This document shows positions 34,700 through 44,300 of a stretch of DNA of 64,000 nt, in pieces. Numbering within the stretch: the first letter of the stretch is position 1; the number at the start of each line of letters is the position of its first letter. The stretch is from an uncultured Collinsella sp. Its GTDB lineage: Bacteria > Actinomycetota > Coriobacteriia > Coriobacteriales > Coriobacteriaceae. The DNA lies in the NCBI GenBank assembly GCA_958445065.1, contig CAUCQW010000003.1:1-64000 (forward strand), read 5' to 3'. Made by a program: the position numbers and the translations under genes. Under the pieces are notes generated by a model. The model saw only the letters and a program-made list of their open reading frames with translations. It did no database searches and had not been told where the DNA came from.

Positions 34700-34842
34700 C
34701 TATGCTGACCTGCGCGACCGGATGAGTGGTCGGTTCGTGTCCGTTGACGGTAAAGACGTTATCAAGACCCGATTAACCCCGCCGCGCGGTTACAATGCAA
34801 AAAGGCATCTATATGGCATTCGATGTATAAAGGAGAAGGGTA

Positions 34843-35829
34843 ATGCCGATTAATGATCCCGAGAAGTCGGAGAATATGCGCAAGTCCATCCGCGTGTATT
34901 CCGGTTCCTCCAACCGTCCCCTCGCTCAGAAGATCGCTGAGTACCTTGGGGTCGAGCTTTCGGGCCTTACGCTAAAGCAGTTCGCCAATGGTGAGATTTA
35001 CGCCCGCTACGACGAGACCGTCCGCGGCGCCGACGTCTTCCTGATTCAGTCCGTGGCCGGCGGCAACGTCAACGACATGCTCATGGAGCTGCTCATCGCC
35101 ACCGACGCTGCCAAGCGCGCATCCGCCCGCTCCATCACCGCCGTTATCACCCACTACGGCTATGCCCGCCAGGACCGCAAGGCCGGCCCGCGCGAGCCCA
35201 TCACCGCCCGCCTCGTCGCCAACCTGCTCGAGCGCGCCGGCGTCGACCGCATCATCACCCTCGACCTGCACCAGGGTCAGATCCAGGGCTTCTTCGATAT
35301 CCCGGTCAACCACCTGTCCGCACTGCCGCTGTTTGGCCAGTACTACAACGCCATGAACTTCGACACCGACAACCTGGTTGTCGTCTCCCCCGATGTGGGC
35401 CGCGCCAAGGCCGCCAAGAAGCTGTCCGACATGCTCGGCTGCGACCTGGCCATCGCCCACAAGGGCCGTCCGCGCCACAACGCCGCCGAGGTCATGGGCA
35501 TCATCGGTGACATCAAGGGCAAGACCTGCATCATCAACGACGACATGATCGACACCGCTGGCACCCTGTGCGCCAACGTCAAGGAGCTCAAGGCTATGGG
35601 CGCTGGCGATATCTACGTCTGCGCCACCCACGGTATCTTCTCCGGTCCGGCCATCGAGCGTCTGAACGACGCCCCGATCGTCGAGTGCGTCGTCACCGAC
35701 GCCATTCCCGTCGAGGTCGGCGGCAAGATCAAGACCATCTCGGTCGCCGAGGAGTTCGCTCAGGCCATCTCCGCCGTTTACCACGAGGAGCCCGTCTCCA
35801 CGCTCGTCGGCGGCGACTTCGCGCTGTAA
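34843..35829 (+). CDS. prs: Ribose-phosphate pyrophosphokinase
   Basis: A 328-residue PRPP synthase. It has FANGEIYARYDETVRGADVF, the ATP-binding flexible loop YGYARQDRKAGPREPI, DLHQGQIQGFFD, and the PRPP loop NDDMIDTAGTL. It supplies PRPP for the purine pathway genes purF, purM and purN at the other end of the window. AAGGAG lies 8 nt before ATG 34843. A -10-like TACAAT sits at 34791-34796 without a clear -35. The terminator follows at 35866. Confidence 0.97.
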   Translation: MPINDPEKSENMRKSIRVYSGSSNRPLAQKIAEYLGVELSGLTLKQFANGEIYARYDETVRGADVFLIQSVAGGNVNDMLMELLIATDAAKRASARSITAVITHYGYARQDRKAGPREPITARLVANLLERAGVDRIITLDLHQGQIQGFFDIPVNHLSALPLFGQYYNAMNFDTDNLVVVSPDVGRAKAAKKLSDMLGCDLAIAHKGRPRHNAAEVMGIIGDIKGKTCIINDDMIDTAGTLCANVKELKAMGAGDIYVCATHGIFSGPAIERLNDAPIVECVVTDAIPVEVGGKIKTISVAEEFAQAISAVYHEEPVSTLVGGDFAL

Positions 35830-35865
35830 TCCAACGCGCATCGCATCATCTTTGATGCTTTTAAA

Positions 35866-35894
35866 GGGTCGGAAGCTCGCTTCCGACCCTTTTT
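35866..35894 (+). terminator. Rho-independent terminator after prs
   Basis: An 11-bp stem GGGTCGGAAGC/GCTTCCGACCC (35866-35876 with 35879-35889) followed by TTTTT. Confidence 0.92.
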
Positions 35895-35914
35895 CTATCC
35901 CTCGTCAACCCGCC

Positions 35915-36118
35915 CTGGACAATTAGTTCAGATACGTATTTTTCTAAAGCTCCAAAGGACCGTTCGGAGCCTTCTGACCTCCCCGGCGCATGCCATGCCG
36001 TCCAAAGCTCATCGTTTTCGAGTACAACCGCTGCATATTTATCCTCAAATCGCCCTCAAAGGCCCTTAGAAACGCCTCGAACGCCGCTGCCTTATACGTA
36101 TCTGAACTAACTGTCCAG
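35915..36118. mobile_element. MITE-like element, GGACARTTAGTTCAGATACGTAT terminal repeats (copy 1)
   Basis: Twenty-five-bp inverted repeats (35915-35939 and 36094-36118, one mismatch) enclose about 154 bp of non-coding sequence. The motif TCAGATACGTAT is shared with the element at 37441-37645. No transposase is encoded. No clear target-site duplication was seen. Confidence 0.8.
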
Positions 36119-36280
36119 CAGCTATCGTCAACCTTCGCGGCAGAGCTCAATTTCCTGCAATCCCCTCAACCGATTCCACCGAATTCATAACACCCAGCCG
36201 TTCATGGCGCGCAGCGCCCCGCTGAGCGAAAAGAACGGTATGGCGGTCGCATTCTGCCGCCAACTTAGTACGTTATAGCT

Positions 36281-37408
36281 ATGACGACCGTGATTTCACA
36301 TCTCTCCGCCCTCCGCGCAATTCGTCGCGCACGACGGGCGTACTCTGCCCTACCCTGGGACTTCGTTGATAGCGAACAGCAAGCACATGCCTTGGCTAGC
36401 TGTATTCCCAACAATGACGCGATAGACTTTGGTGCACTTTCGATACTCGACGCCTGGAATGAAGATGATTCCGAACTGCTCGATCTTCTCGTTTCAAACG
36501 AAGACAACAGACGCCGCGACAGGCGACTTCTTCAGCATATTCTCTCCGCTCCTCTTCCTGAAGGTGCAATTATGCACGTCGAGGCCGACATCTACGCAAC
36601 GTCTCCCGCCATGACAGCCATGCTTTGTTCCAAAAATGAATCAGTCGCCAAAACCCTGATGCTTCTCATGGAACTGCTCGGAACCTACTCCCTTCCTCCC
36701 GGGGCAACATACCCCATTGCCTATGACGGCATCTGGCCCGAGGGCGATGACTACGAAGCGATGGACGACCTCGATTGCCGGGGCGACCAGTCGGCGACCG
36801 AACAGCAGAACGAAACCCGCTACGAACAGGCACACTACAAATGCGAGCCCGCCACGACCATCGAAGATCTCGAGGCTGTTGCACAGCTTGCCAAAAGTAG
36901 CTCATACACATCGTTTCGCACGGCAGTCAAACTTGCCCGACCCGGATCTGCATCCCCAGCCGAATCCCTAATGTTTGCCGTTCTCGGAGCGCCCATGCGC
37001 TTTGGAGGATTCGGATGTTGCAGTCTGCCCATGGGAGGCCTGCTACTCAACTATCGAATCGACTTCGACACTCTTGCGGTCAACATGTCCTCGGGCATCC
37101 CCTATGCCATCTGCGACCTATATTGCCCGGCAGCCGGAGTCGACAACGAATACAACGGAATTGGGCATGAGCTTCAAAACGCTCGCATCCACGATGGCAA
37201 TCGAAATAATGGCCTCAAGGCAATGGGCATCCACGTCCTGGTTATCAATCGCGACCAAATGAAAGACCTTGTTGCACTCGAAGCCTTCGCCCAAACGATG
37301 CATCGACTCGCGGGAGTCCGATTCCGATACCGTATCAAGGGCTATCGCAAGCGTCAGGCCGCTTGGCTCAACGCTCTGCGGGCTGGAATCGGCCTTGCGG
37401 CGGTCTAA
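36281..37408 (+). CDS. Hypothetical protein with possible PD-(D/E)XK/DUF559-like nuclease C-terminus
   Basis: A 375-residue protein not recognised by name. The N-terminal ~200 residues resemble no family I can place. The C-terminal part reads AICDLYCPAAGVDNEYNGIG, then H, followed about 10 residues later by DGNRNNGLKAMGIHVLVIN. This spacing of D, E/D-x-N/D-G-x-x-H and D-x-x-R-x-x-x-L-x-x-x-G fits Vsr/DUF559-type restriction-like nucleases. The gene has lower GC and different codon use from glmU, prs and pth, lies between two MITE-like elements, and has no visible ribosome site. This suggests acquired accessory DNA inserted between prs and pth. Confidence 0.6.
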   Translation: MTTVISHLSALRAIRRARRAYSALPWDFVDSEQQAHALASCIPNNDAIDFGALSILDAWNEDDSELLDLLVSNEDNRRRDRRLLQHILSAPLPEGAIMHVEADIYATSPAMTAMLCSKNESVAKTLMLLMELLGTYSLPPGATYPIAYDGIWPEGDDYEAMDDLDCRGDQSATEQQNETRYEQAHYKCEPATTIEDLEAVAQLAKSSSYTSFRTAVKLARPGSASPAESLMFAVLGAPMRFGGFGCCSLPMGGLLLNYRIDFDTLAVNMSSGIPYAICDLYCPAAGVDNEYNGIGHELQNARIHDGNRNNGLKAMGIHVLVINRDQMKDLVALEAFAQTMHRLAGVRFRYRIKGYRKRQAAWLNALRAGIGLAAV

Positions 37409-37440
37409 ACGGCGAATCACCCGCGCGCCGCCGAACAGGA

Positions 37441-37645
37441 CTGGACAGTTAGTTCAGATACGTATAGATGGACACATTGAATTAGGCTGTTTTGCAGCTA
37501 TCTCTATACCATTCGCCCTATTTGAAGGCAGGGTAGACTTCAAAACAGCGCCATATGGACTAACTAAAGCTCCGAAACAACGTATCGGCATTGAATTGAG
37601 CACTTCGAGTCCTCAGAACTTATACGTATCTGAACTAACTGTCCA
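37441..37645. mobile_element. MITE-like element, GGACAGTTAGTTCAGATACGTAT terminal repeats (copy 2)
   Basis: Inverted repeats at 37441-37465 and about 37622-37645 enclose about 156 bp. The length (204 bp) nearly equals copy 1. The bodies differ, apart from a shared CTAAAGCTCC stretch. It lies 32 bp after the nuclease-like gene. Confidence 0.8.
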
Positions 37646-37759
37646 CCTCTGATTTCGACGGCCGTCCAAACGCCCCTAAACGCCCTCAATTACCCTCCAT
37701 TTGACAGCGGCAACAGGGTCGCTCACCATAGCAGGCGACAAATCAACGAAAGGATAAAC

Positions 37760-38389
37760 ATGGCAGCTGCACAGCCGCTTAAGATTCGCATGGTTGCCGG
37801 ACTTGGCAACCCTGGCGAGGAATATGCCGAGACCCGTCACAACGCTGGTTTCAAAGCAATCGACGAGCTGGCCCGTCAGGCCGGCGTCACGTACTGGAAA
37901 AACCAAGCAGGCGCCGAGGTCGCGCTCATCAACATCAACGATCCCGAGGAAGAGGGCGGTAAGCGCCAGATTGTACTGGTCAAGCCGCAGTCGTATATGA
38001 ATACCTCGGGTGGCCCCATCTCCAAGCTCTGCCGCGAGTACAAGATCAAGGCCGAGGAGCTGCTCGTAATCCACGACGAGCTCGATATTCCCGCCGGCGA
38101 CGTCCGCGTTAAGGTGGGCGGCGGCCACGCCGGTCACAACGGCCTGCGCTCCATCATCGACAAGATGGGCAGCCGCGACTTCAGCCGCATCCGCACCGGC
38201 ATCGGCAACCCTCCCGGCAAGATGGCCGTCGCCGACTACGTTCTTAAGCAGCTGCGCGCCCGCGAGGCCGAGGATTTCCAGGACACCTGCGCCCGCGCGG
38301 CCGACGCCGCCGGCCTGGCGATCGTGCACGGCGTGGTCTATGCCCGCGACCATGTCAACGGCGCCGCCTCCGCCAACGGCAAGCACTAA
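37760..38389 (+). CDS. pth: Peptidyl-tRNA hydrolase
   Basis: A 209-residue Pth. It has GLGNPGEEYAETRHNAGF with the catalytic His of the RHNAG motif (residue 28), KPQSYMNTSGG, IHDELDIPAGDVRVK and GGHAGHNGLRSI. It releases peptides from peptidyl-tRNA in the cytoplasm. AAAGGA precedes ATG 37760. The C-terminal ~20 residues are an unconserved extension. It would normally follow prs directly; here 1.9 kb of accessory DNA intervenes. Confidence 0.96.
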   Translation: MAAAQPLKIRMVAGLGNPGEEYAETRHNAGFKAIDELARQAGVTYWKNQAGAEVALININDPEEEGGKRQIVLVKPQSYMNTSGGPISKLCREYKIKAEELLVIHDELDIPAGDVRVKVGGGHAGHNGLRSIIDKMGSRDFSRIRTGIGNPPGKMAVADYVLKQLRAREAEDFQDTCARAADAAGLAIVHGVVYARDHVNGAASANGKH

Positions 38390-38398
38390 AACCTATCA

Positions 38399-38590
38399 TT
38401 TAGGAACAGGTTTATTTTGGCAGGTTTTACCTGCGGAAACGCCCCAGTTGCGGCATCGCAATCAACCGCGCGCCGACATACATGCATAGCACCCCAAAGG
38501 GGGCCGGCCTCATCACAACCCGAGGCCGGCCCCATTTGCCGTTTTACCTGATAAAACTGACCAAAATAAACCTCTCCCCTTTGGTAGGCC
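38399..38590. repeat. Palindromic element with GGTTTATTTTGG arms and inner hairpin
   Basis: Outer arms containing GGTTTATTTTGGCAGGTTTT (38409-38428) and its inverted relative (about 38552-38572) enclose a 12-bp perfect stem GGGGCCGGCCTC/GAGGCCGGCCCC (38500-38511 with 38522-38533). A related half lies at 62370-62411. It could attenuate transcription after pth. A -10-like TATAAT (38652-38657) for the next gene lies beyond it. Confidence 0.75.
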
Positions 38591-38762
38591 AAAGTGGATA
38601 AACCCTGCTCCCAACAGCCGAAGACACACGTAAGTGACATGTCCATGAGGGTATAATTTGCACCGTATGTCTGCACAACGCCTGTGCGCGTACGGTTTTA
38701 TTCGGGCTACCGTCCATTTCCGTGGAGGCACGGTTCGGCGGCCCTAACAAGAGAGGGGTTCT

Positions 38763-39602
38763 ATGTATAAGATCCTGGAGAAGACGCAGTTCTCGGAGAA
38801 GGTGTTCAAGTTCCGCATCGAGGCGCCTGCAATCGCCAAGCATGCGCACGCTGGACAGTTCCTCATGGTTCGCGCCAACGAGACGGGCGAGCGCGTCCCG
38901 TTTACCCTGGCCGGCTGGAACGGTGACGAGGGCTGGGTCGAGTTCATCTTCATGGTGATCGGCAAGACCACCGAAATGCTTTCCACCTACGAGGCCGGCG
39001 AGTCGCTGCGCGACGTCGTGGGCCCGCTGGGCGTTCCCACCGAGATGGCCGAGGGCCCCTGCGCCGTCATTGGCGGCGGCGTCGGCCTGGCAATTGCCTT
39101 CCCGGTCGCCAAGCACCTGGTCGAGACCGGTCACGAGGTGCACGCCATCATGGGCGCCCGCACCAAGGACCTCCTGCTCATGGAGGACCAGTTCCGCGAG
39201 CTCCTCGACGAGGACCACATCCACATCACCACTGACGACGGTTCCTACGGCGAGCAGGGCGTTGTTACCGCTCCGCTGGAGCGCCTACTGCAGGACAAGG
39301 CCGTGAGCCAGGTCTTCTGTGTCGGCCCCGTTCCGATGATGAAGTTCTCGACCCTCACCGCCCAGAAGTACGACACCCCCATCACCGCGTCCCTCAACCC
39401 CATCATGGTTGACGGCACCGGTATGTGCGGCTGCTGCCGCGTCGAGGTGGGCGGCGTGACCAAGTTCGCTTGCGTCGACGGCCCCGACTTCGATGCCACC
39501 CTGGTCGACTGGGATGACCTTCGTGCCCGCCAGGCCGCTTACCGTTCCGAAGAGGGCGAGTCCCTCAAGGCCTATGAGGAAAAGAGCTGCGCATGCCACT
39601 AG
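38763..39602 (+). CDS. nfnA: NfnA-like FAD/[2Fe-2S] subunit of ferredoxin-NADP reductase
   Basis: A 279-residue flavoprotein of the ferredoxin-NADP reductase-like group paired with GltA homologues. It contains an FAD-binding barrel (RVPFTLAGW), an NAD-binding fold (AVIGGGVGLAIAFPVAKHL, about residues 100-118) and C-terminal cysteines MCGCCRVEVGG...FACVDGP binding [2Fe-2S]. With the downstream subunit it forms NfnAB, which couples NADH and reduced ferredoxin to NADP reduction by electron bifurcation. The stop overlaps the next start by 10 bp. Confidence 0.88.
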   Translation: MYKILEKTQFSEKVFKFRIEAPAIAKHAHAGQFLMVRANETGERVPFTLAGWNGDEGWVEFIFMVIGKTTEMLSTYEAGESLRDVVGPLGVPTEMAEGPCAVIGGGVGLAIAFPVAKHLVETGHEVHAIMGARTKDLLLMEDQFRELLDEDHIHITTDDGSYGEQGVVTAPLERLLQDKAVSQVFCVGPVPMMKFSTLTAQKYDTPITASLNPIMVDGTGMCGCCRVEVGGVTKFACVDGPDFDATLVDWDDLRARQAAYRSEEGESLKAYEEKSCACH

Positions 39603-41002
39603 TTAACGGTCGTTTCGTTGCCGATATGAAGTCGCCCCGCACCCCCGATAACGAGGAGCCGGCTGCCGAGCGCGCCTGCGACTTCCGCCCCGTCGACAAG
39701 GGCTTCACCGAGGAGATGGCGCTGGCCGAGGCCGAGCGCTGCCTCAACTGCAAGAAGCCGTTCTGTGTTGAGGGTTGCCCCGTCAACATCAACATTCCCC
39801 GCTTTATCGAGCAGATCCGCGCGAAGGACTTCGGCGGCGCTCTCGATACCATCCGCGAGGACTCCATGCTTCCCGCCATCTGCGGCCGCGTCTGCCCGCA
39901 GGAGAACCAGTGCGAGGGCAAGTGCATCCGTGGTAAGAAGTCCGAGCCCGTGGCCATCGGCCAGCTCGAGCGCTTCCTGGGTGATCGCCCCGAGCTCGCC
40001 TCCACGCCCAAGATGGCCCCCAAGAACGGCAAGAAGGTCGCCGTCGTCGGCTCCGGCCCGTCCGGCATCACCTGCGCCGGCGAGCTCGCCCGTAACGGCT
40101 TTGACGTTACCGTCTTCGAGGCCTTCTTCACCGGCGGCGGCGTGCTGGTCTACGGCATCCCCGAGTTCCGTCTGCCCAAGGCGGTCGTCAAGCGCGAGAT
40201 TGACGGCCTGGAGGACATGGGCGTCAAGTTTGAGTACAACTCCGTCGTGGGCAACATGGCCACGGCCGAGGAGCTGTTCGAGCAGGGCTTCGACGCCATC
40301 TACGTGGCGACCGGCGCTGGCCTGCCCAAGTTCCTCAACGTCCCCGGCGAGAACCTGCCCAACGTCTTCTTCGCAAACGAGTACCTCACCCGCGTGAACC
40401 TGATGAAGGCCAACAAGTTCCCCGAGTACGACACCCCCACCAAGCACGGCAAGAACGTCGTTGTCTTTGGCGGCGGCAACGTGGCTATGGACGCCGTCCG
40501 TACCGCCAAGCGTCTGGGCGCCGAGCACGCCATCATCGCTTACCGCCGTACCGAGGACGAGATGCCCTGCCGTCGCGCCGAGCTGCACCATGCCAAGGCC
40601 GAGGGCGTCGAGGTTCTGCCGCTTGTCTCCCCGCTCGAGTTTGTCGCTGGCGAAGACGGCTCCGTGTGCGCCGTCAAGGTCCAGAAGATGGAGCTCGGCG
40701 AGCCCGACGAGTCCGGCCGTCGTCGCCCGGTGCCCATCGAGGGCGCCATCGAGGAGATCCCCTGCGACGTCGCGATCTCGGCTATCGGCACCAACGCCAA
40801 CCCCTTCGCAAAAAAGATCGGCGGCAAGATGGAGCTCAACAAGTGGGGCTACATCGTTGCCGACGAGGAGACCGGCCAGACCACCGATCCCCGCATCTGG
40901 GCCGGCGGTGACATCGTCACCGGTGCCGCTACGGTCATTCTGGCGATGGGCGCCGGCAAGAAGGCCGCCGCTTCGATCACCAAGAGCCTGCTGGGCGAGT
41001 AA
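39593..41002 (+). CDS. nfnB: NfnB / GltA-like NADPH-dependent oxidoreductase, small glutamate-synthase-type subunit
   Basis: A 469-residue protein with N-terminal [4Fe-4S] cysteines (CLNCKKPFCVEGCPVNI, then ICGRVCPQENQCEGKC) and two Rossmann folds (VAVVGSGPSGITCAGELARN near 148, VVVFGGGNVAMDAVRTAKRL near 285). It ends with the FAD motif IWAGGDIVTGAATVILAMG. It is either NfnB or a GltD-like subunit; pairing with NfnA and the absence of a glutamate synthase large subunit favour Nfn. The genes overlap and end in the terminator at 41031. Confidence 0.88.
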   Translation: MPLVNGRFVADMKSPRTPDNEEPAAERACDFRPVDKGFTEEMALAEAERCLNCKKPFCVEGCPVNINIPRFIEQIRAKDFGGALDTIREDSMLPAICGRVCPQENQCEGKCIRGKKSEPVAIGQLERFLGDRPELASTPKMAPKNGKKVAVVGSGPSGITCAGELARNGFDVTVFEAFFTGGGVLVYGIPEFRLPKAVVKREIDGLEDMGVKFEYNSVVGNMATAEELFEQGFDAIYVATGAGLPKFLNVPGENLPNVFFANEYLTRVNLMKANKFPEYDTPTKHGKNVVVFGGGNVAMDAVRTAKRLGAEHAIIAYRRTEDEMPCRRAELHHAKAEGVEVLPLVSPLEFVAGEDGSVCAVKVQKMELGEPDESGRRRPVPIEGAIEEIPCDVAISAIGTNANPFAKKIGGKMELNKWGYIVADEETGQTTDPRIWAGGDIVTGAATVILAMGAGKKAAASITKSLLGE

Positions 41003-41030
41003 TCACCTGCGGCGCTAGCCACCAAACGGC

Positions 41031-41070
41031 AAAGTCCCCGTCGAGCACACGCCCGGCGGGGACTTTTTTT
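41031..41070 (+). terminator. Rho-independent terminator after nfnAB
   Basis: AAAGTCCCCG (41031-41040) pairs with CGGGGACTTT (41057-41066), followed by a T-tract to 41070; the loop is 16 nt. Confidence 0.88.
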
Positions 41071-41085
41071 ATGCCGGCCGCCCGA

Positions 41086-41120
41086 TCACCACGATGGGGA
41101 CAGGCACCTTTGTGGTGGTT
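41086..41120. repeat. CCACCACAAAGG-type palindrome (copy 1)
   Basis: TCACCACGATGGGGACAGGC followed by ACCTTTGTGGTGG: a member of a family with copies at 48104, 50754, 52361 and 53781. It contains the GGGGACAG core typical of RAYT-type REPs. Confidence 0.8.
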
Positions 41121-41141
41121 GGGGACTTGCCCGGTCGTTTT

Positions 41142-41360
41142 GTCTCAATCTGTAACAGTTAGGCCCTGTTGAGCCTTGTAGTTGTTACAGATCGAGATAT
41201 TTCTCCAGCCGCCCCCCGCTTTGTCTCAATCTGTAACAGTTGGAGGCCAAATTCCTCGCTACGTGTTATAGATCGAGACGTTAGGTTGGCGGCCGAACAG
41301 TTTGTCTCAATCTGTAACACCTGGAACCCAAATATCTGGCTTGGTGTTACAGATTGAGAT
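41142..41360. repeat. Tandem array of three 57-bp hairpins with 25-nt loops (locus 2)
   Basis: Units at 41142-41198, 41223-41279 and 41304-41360, period exactly 81 bp, 24-nt separators. Arms are TCTCAATCTGTAACA and TGTTACAGATCGAGA with single changes (TGTTATAG in unit 2, ATTGAG in unit 3). It lies directly 3' of the large surface-protein gene on the minus strand and is followed on that strand by the palindrome at 41086. Confidence 0.9.
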
Positions 41361-41396
41361 CTTGCAAAAGCCGAGAATGGGCGTTGTCGCCAAAAC

Positions 41397-44300
41397 CTAA
41401 CGCTTGCGACGCTTGGTCGCGGCGATGCCGGCCGCGGCAACGGTTGCGCCGGCGATGCCCAAGGCGGCGACCGTCATCGCGGTGGAGTCACCCGTGCTGG
41501 CGAGCTCCGTGCCGCCGGACTTCTTGTCGTTCTCGCCCTTACCCTTGGACTTGTTCGTCGTCACCGTGGTCGTCGTCGAAGTCGAACCGCCCGCAGGTAC
41601 CCCGGTGCCGCCAGAGCCATCCGCACCGCCGCCCTGCTCGCCGTCGCCAGGCGTCGGGTCCGGATCGGGCGTCGGATCAGGCGCCGCCTCATCGGTCACC
41701 GTAATCGTAATGTTCAGACGCTCGGAATACTCGCTGTACGACATGCCAGGGCGCTGTGCCGCAATGCGCACATACATGTTGCTATCGAGCGCAATGGGCT
41801 CGGTGTACTTTACACGGCCTTCGTCACGGCAGGGGCAGGTGTCGTTGGTGGTGTACCAAATCGTCGCGCCATCCTCGGCAGAAAGCTCCAGCTTCGTGCC
41901 CTTGGGCACCGTAATGTAGTTCTCCTTGGGCGACCATGCACCAAACGTCGTCGCACCAATCGTCGCCACCGGTCGCGCCGGTCGCACTGCCTCGGCAGAC
42001 ACGCGAACGTCGACCTGCTTGGACAGCGCCGTGCCGCCCACCGCCGCCGTCAACGTCGTCAAACCGGGCAGAGCACCATGCAGCACAAACGTCGCCGCAC
42101 CGTCCTCGCCCGTCACGGCCTGGGTGGCATCGACAGAGCAGATAGCCGAGGACTCCAGCCCAACACTAACCTTGGCGCCCGCAAACGGCTTGCCCGCCTT
42201 ATCGGTCACGTGCGCCACCAGCTCAAAGTCACTGCCATCAAGCATGGTCACGGCCTGCTCCACGTTGAGTTTGAGTTTGTCGGCACGAACGCCCACGACA
42301 AGCTCGCCACTTGCCCAGCGCGCCATGGCCGTGCCGGCGTAGTTGCGAGCACCGTCGAGCTCAAACGCCACCGTCGAGCCCGCCTCACGCGCATCGGCAT
42401 AGCGAATACGCAGCACGCGTGACAGCGGCTTGCCATTGGGATCGTCCTGCTTGTCGAGCCACGTATACGTCACGTCGCCCAAGCCCTGCGCGCACAATGC
42501 GACCAGGGCATCGTCGCTCGCATCCATATACTGCGCAAACTCAACCTCGATGCAATCGGTATAGGCATGGGCCGAAGCTACCTCGGGCGCCGCCGTCGAC
42601 ACCAAGCCAATGTTCACCTCAGTCTGAATCGGCGGCACGCGCAGCCAAGCCGAACGCGCCTCCTCATACCCGTCCTTGGTCACGCGCACTTGATACCAGC
42701 CGGTCGGCGTATTCCAGTTGTACGCACCGTCCGCACCCGTTGCAAGCGGATTGTCCTGCTCATACCCCTCGGCATCCCAACGCACCGCATTGGTACCGGC
42801 CGCATCGTCGGCGCTCCACAGCTCAACCGCCGCGCCTTCAACCGTATTGGACAGCAGGCCCTCGTACACCACGCCCGCAGGGTCGGGTGCTGCCTTGGCA
42901 GGCACATTGCGATAACGCGCCTCGAAGATCGACTGCATCTTCTCGTCCGAGATCAAGCCGTCCTTGTTGGCCTTGTAGACCTCGGCATCGGTCAGCTCGC
43001 CCCAGTTGACCGTAATGCGATTCTGGCACGCGCGCTCCACCTGCTCGCAGGCAACATCGTAGGCGCATTCGGCATTGGTCAGCTTAATCGCGCGCTCCGA
43101 ACCTACGCTGGTCGAAGCTGCATCATAGGCGGCGCCCACCACGGTACCCGCCGAACCGGCCGTCAGCACGCCGGCGATTGTCATAATGGAGCCCACCGCC
43201 ACATCGGTGCTGTCGTGGCAGAGCTGGCGATACAGCAGATCCTCAAACGCACGCGCCTTCTCCATGGCGTCACGCAGCGCGTAAATGCACTTCCAGTCGT
43301 CCTCGGTCTTCTCGGGCTTGGCAAGCAAGCGCGTATGCTGAAGCTCATAGCCCTCGCGCTCGCCCTTCACCTTCTGCATACGGACGTTCACGTTCTCCCA
43401 GTTCTTGCTGGCATCGTTCACGCCGTAAATGCCGGTAAAGATGCCGATACCCTGGGTCGCCGCGGGAAACGCCTGGCCGGCCGCCTTCCACGCATCGGTC
43501 TTAAAGACCTGTCCGAACATCTCGCACTCGATCTTATAGCTCTTGAGCGAACGGATCGTGCGGATGAGCTTCATATGGGCGCTCACGTCGCCGTTGAGCT
43601 TCCAGGCCATGAGCCATCCGCGCACCTTGGAGTTGTTGAGGCTATGGACCACATTCCAGTTGTCGTACAGGTCGTCCAGAATGTCGCACTGCATGGCGAT
43701 CGAGTTAAACAGAAGCGCCTGGTTCTTGTTGTTATTGGAGTTCTCGATAAATTCCGACTCGATATAGGCCGTCTGCTCGCCATCGGGCGCGGCGACCTTA
43801 AAGCCCTTGACGGTATCGTCGTCAGCCGCCTTGTAGCTCAGCGAGCTGCCGAGCGCCTGGCCCAAATCGTTAAACCCGCTCGTCGACTGGCCGTTGTACT
43901 CGCTGGCCTTAATGCCCGCACACTTGTTGAGCGCCGCAGCGGTTGCGTCATTCCAGCTTCCGTATTGGTTGAGCTGGCCGATACCCATCGACTGGCCCAC
44001 CAGATCCTCGGCCTGCTGGGCAATAAACTCCGCTCGCGATGCATGGTCGACGAGCTCCTTGATGGCGGCCGCATCCGCAGCGTTCGCGCCCTGGGCCGCC
44101 GCGAGTTCCTGATACCAATCCTCGCTGGTGCCGTAAGCATCCTCAAAGATCATCTTGTCCACATTGACGCCATAGCTGTCGCCCTGCTGGGTCAGCAGCG
44201 CCGCCGACCCGCCGACCGCGGCCTTGAGCTCAGCCGCAAACTGCGCGGCCTCGTCGTTGCCAGCACCATCACCCTCGCCGTCGCTGGCGGCAGGGGCGCG

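Noticed and set aside
35944..36150. Small minus-strand ORF (68 codons) inside the MITE-like element
   Set aside because: It spans a terminal inverted repeat, has no ribosome site and matches no family; probably chance.
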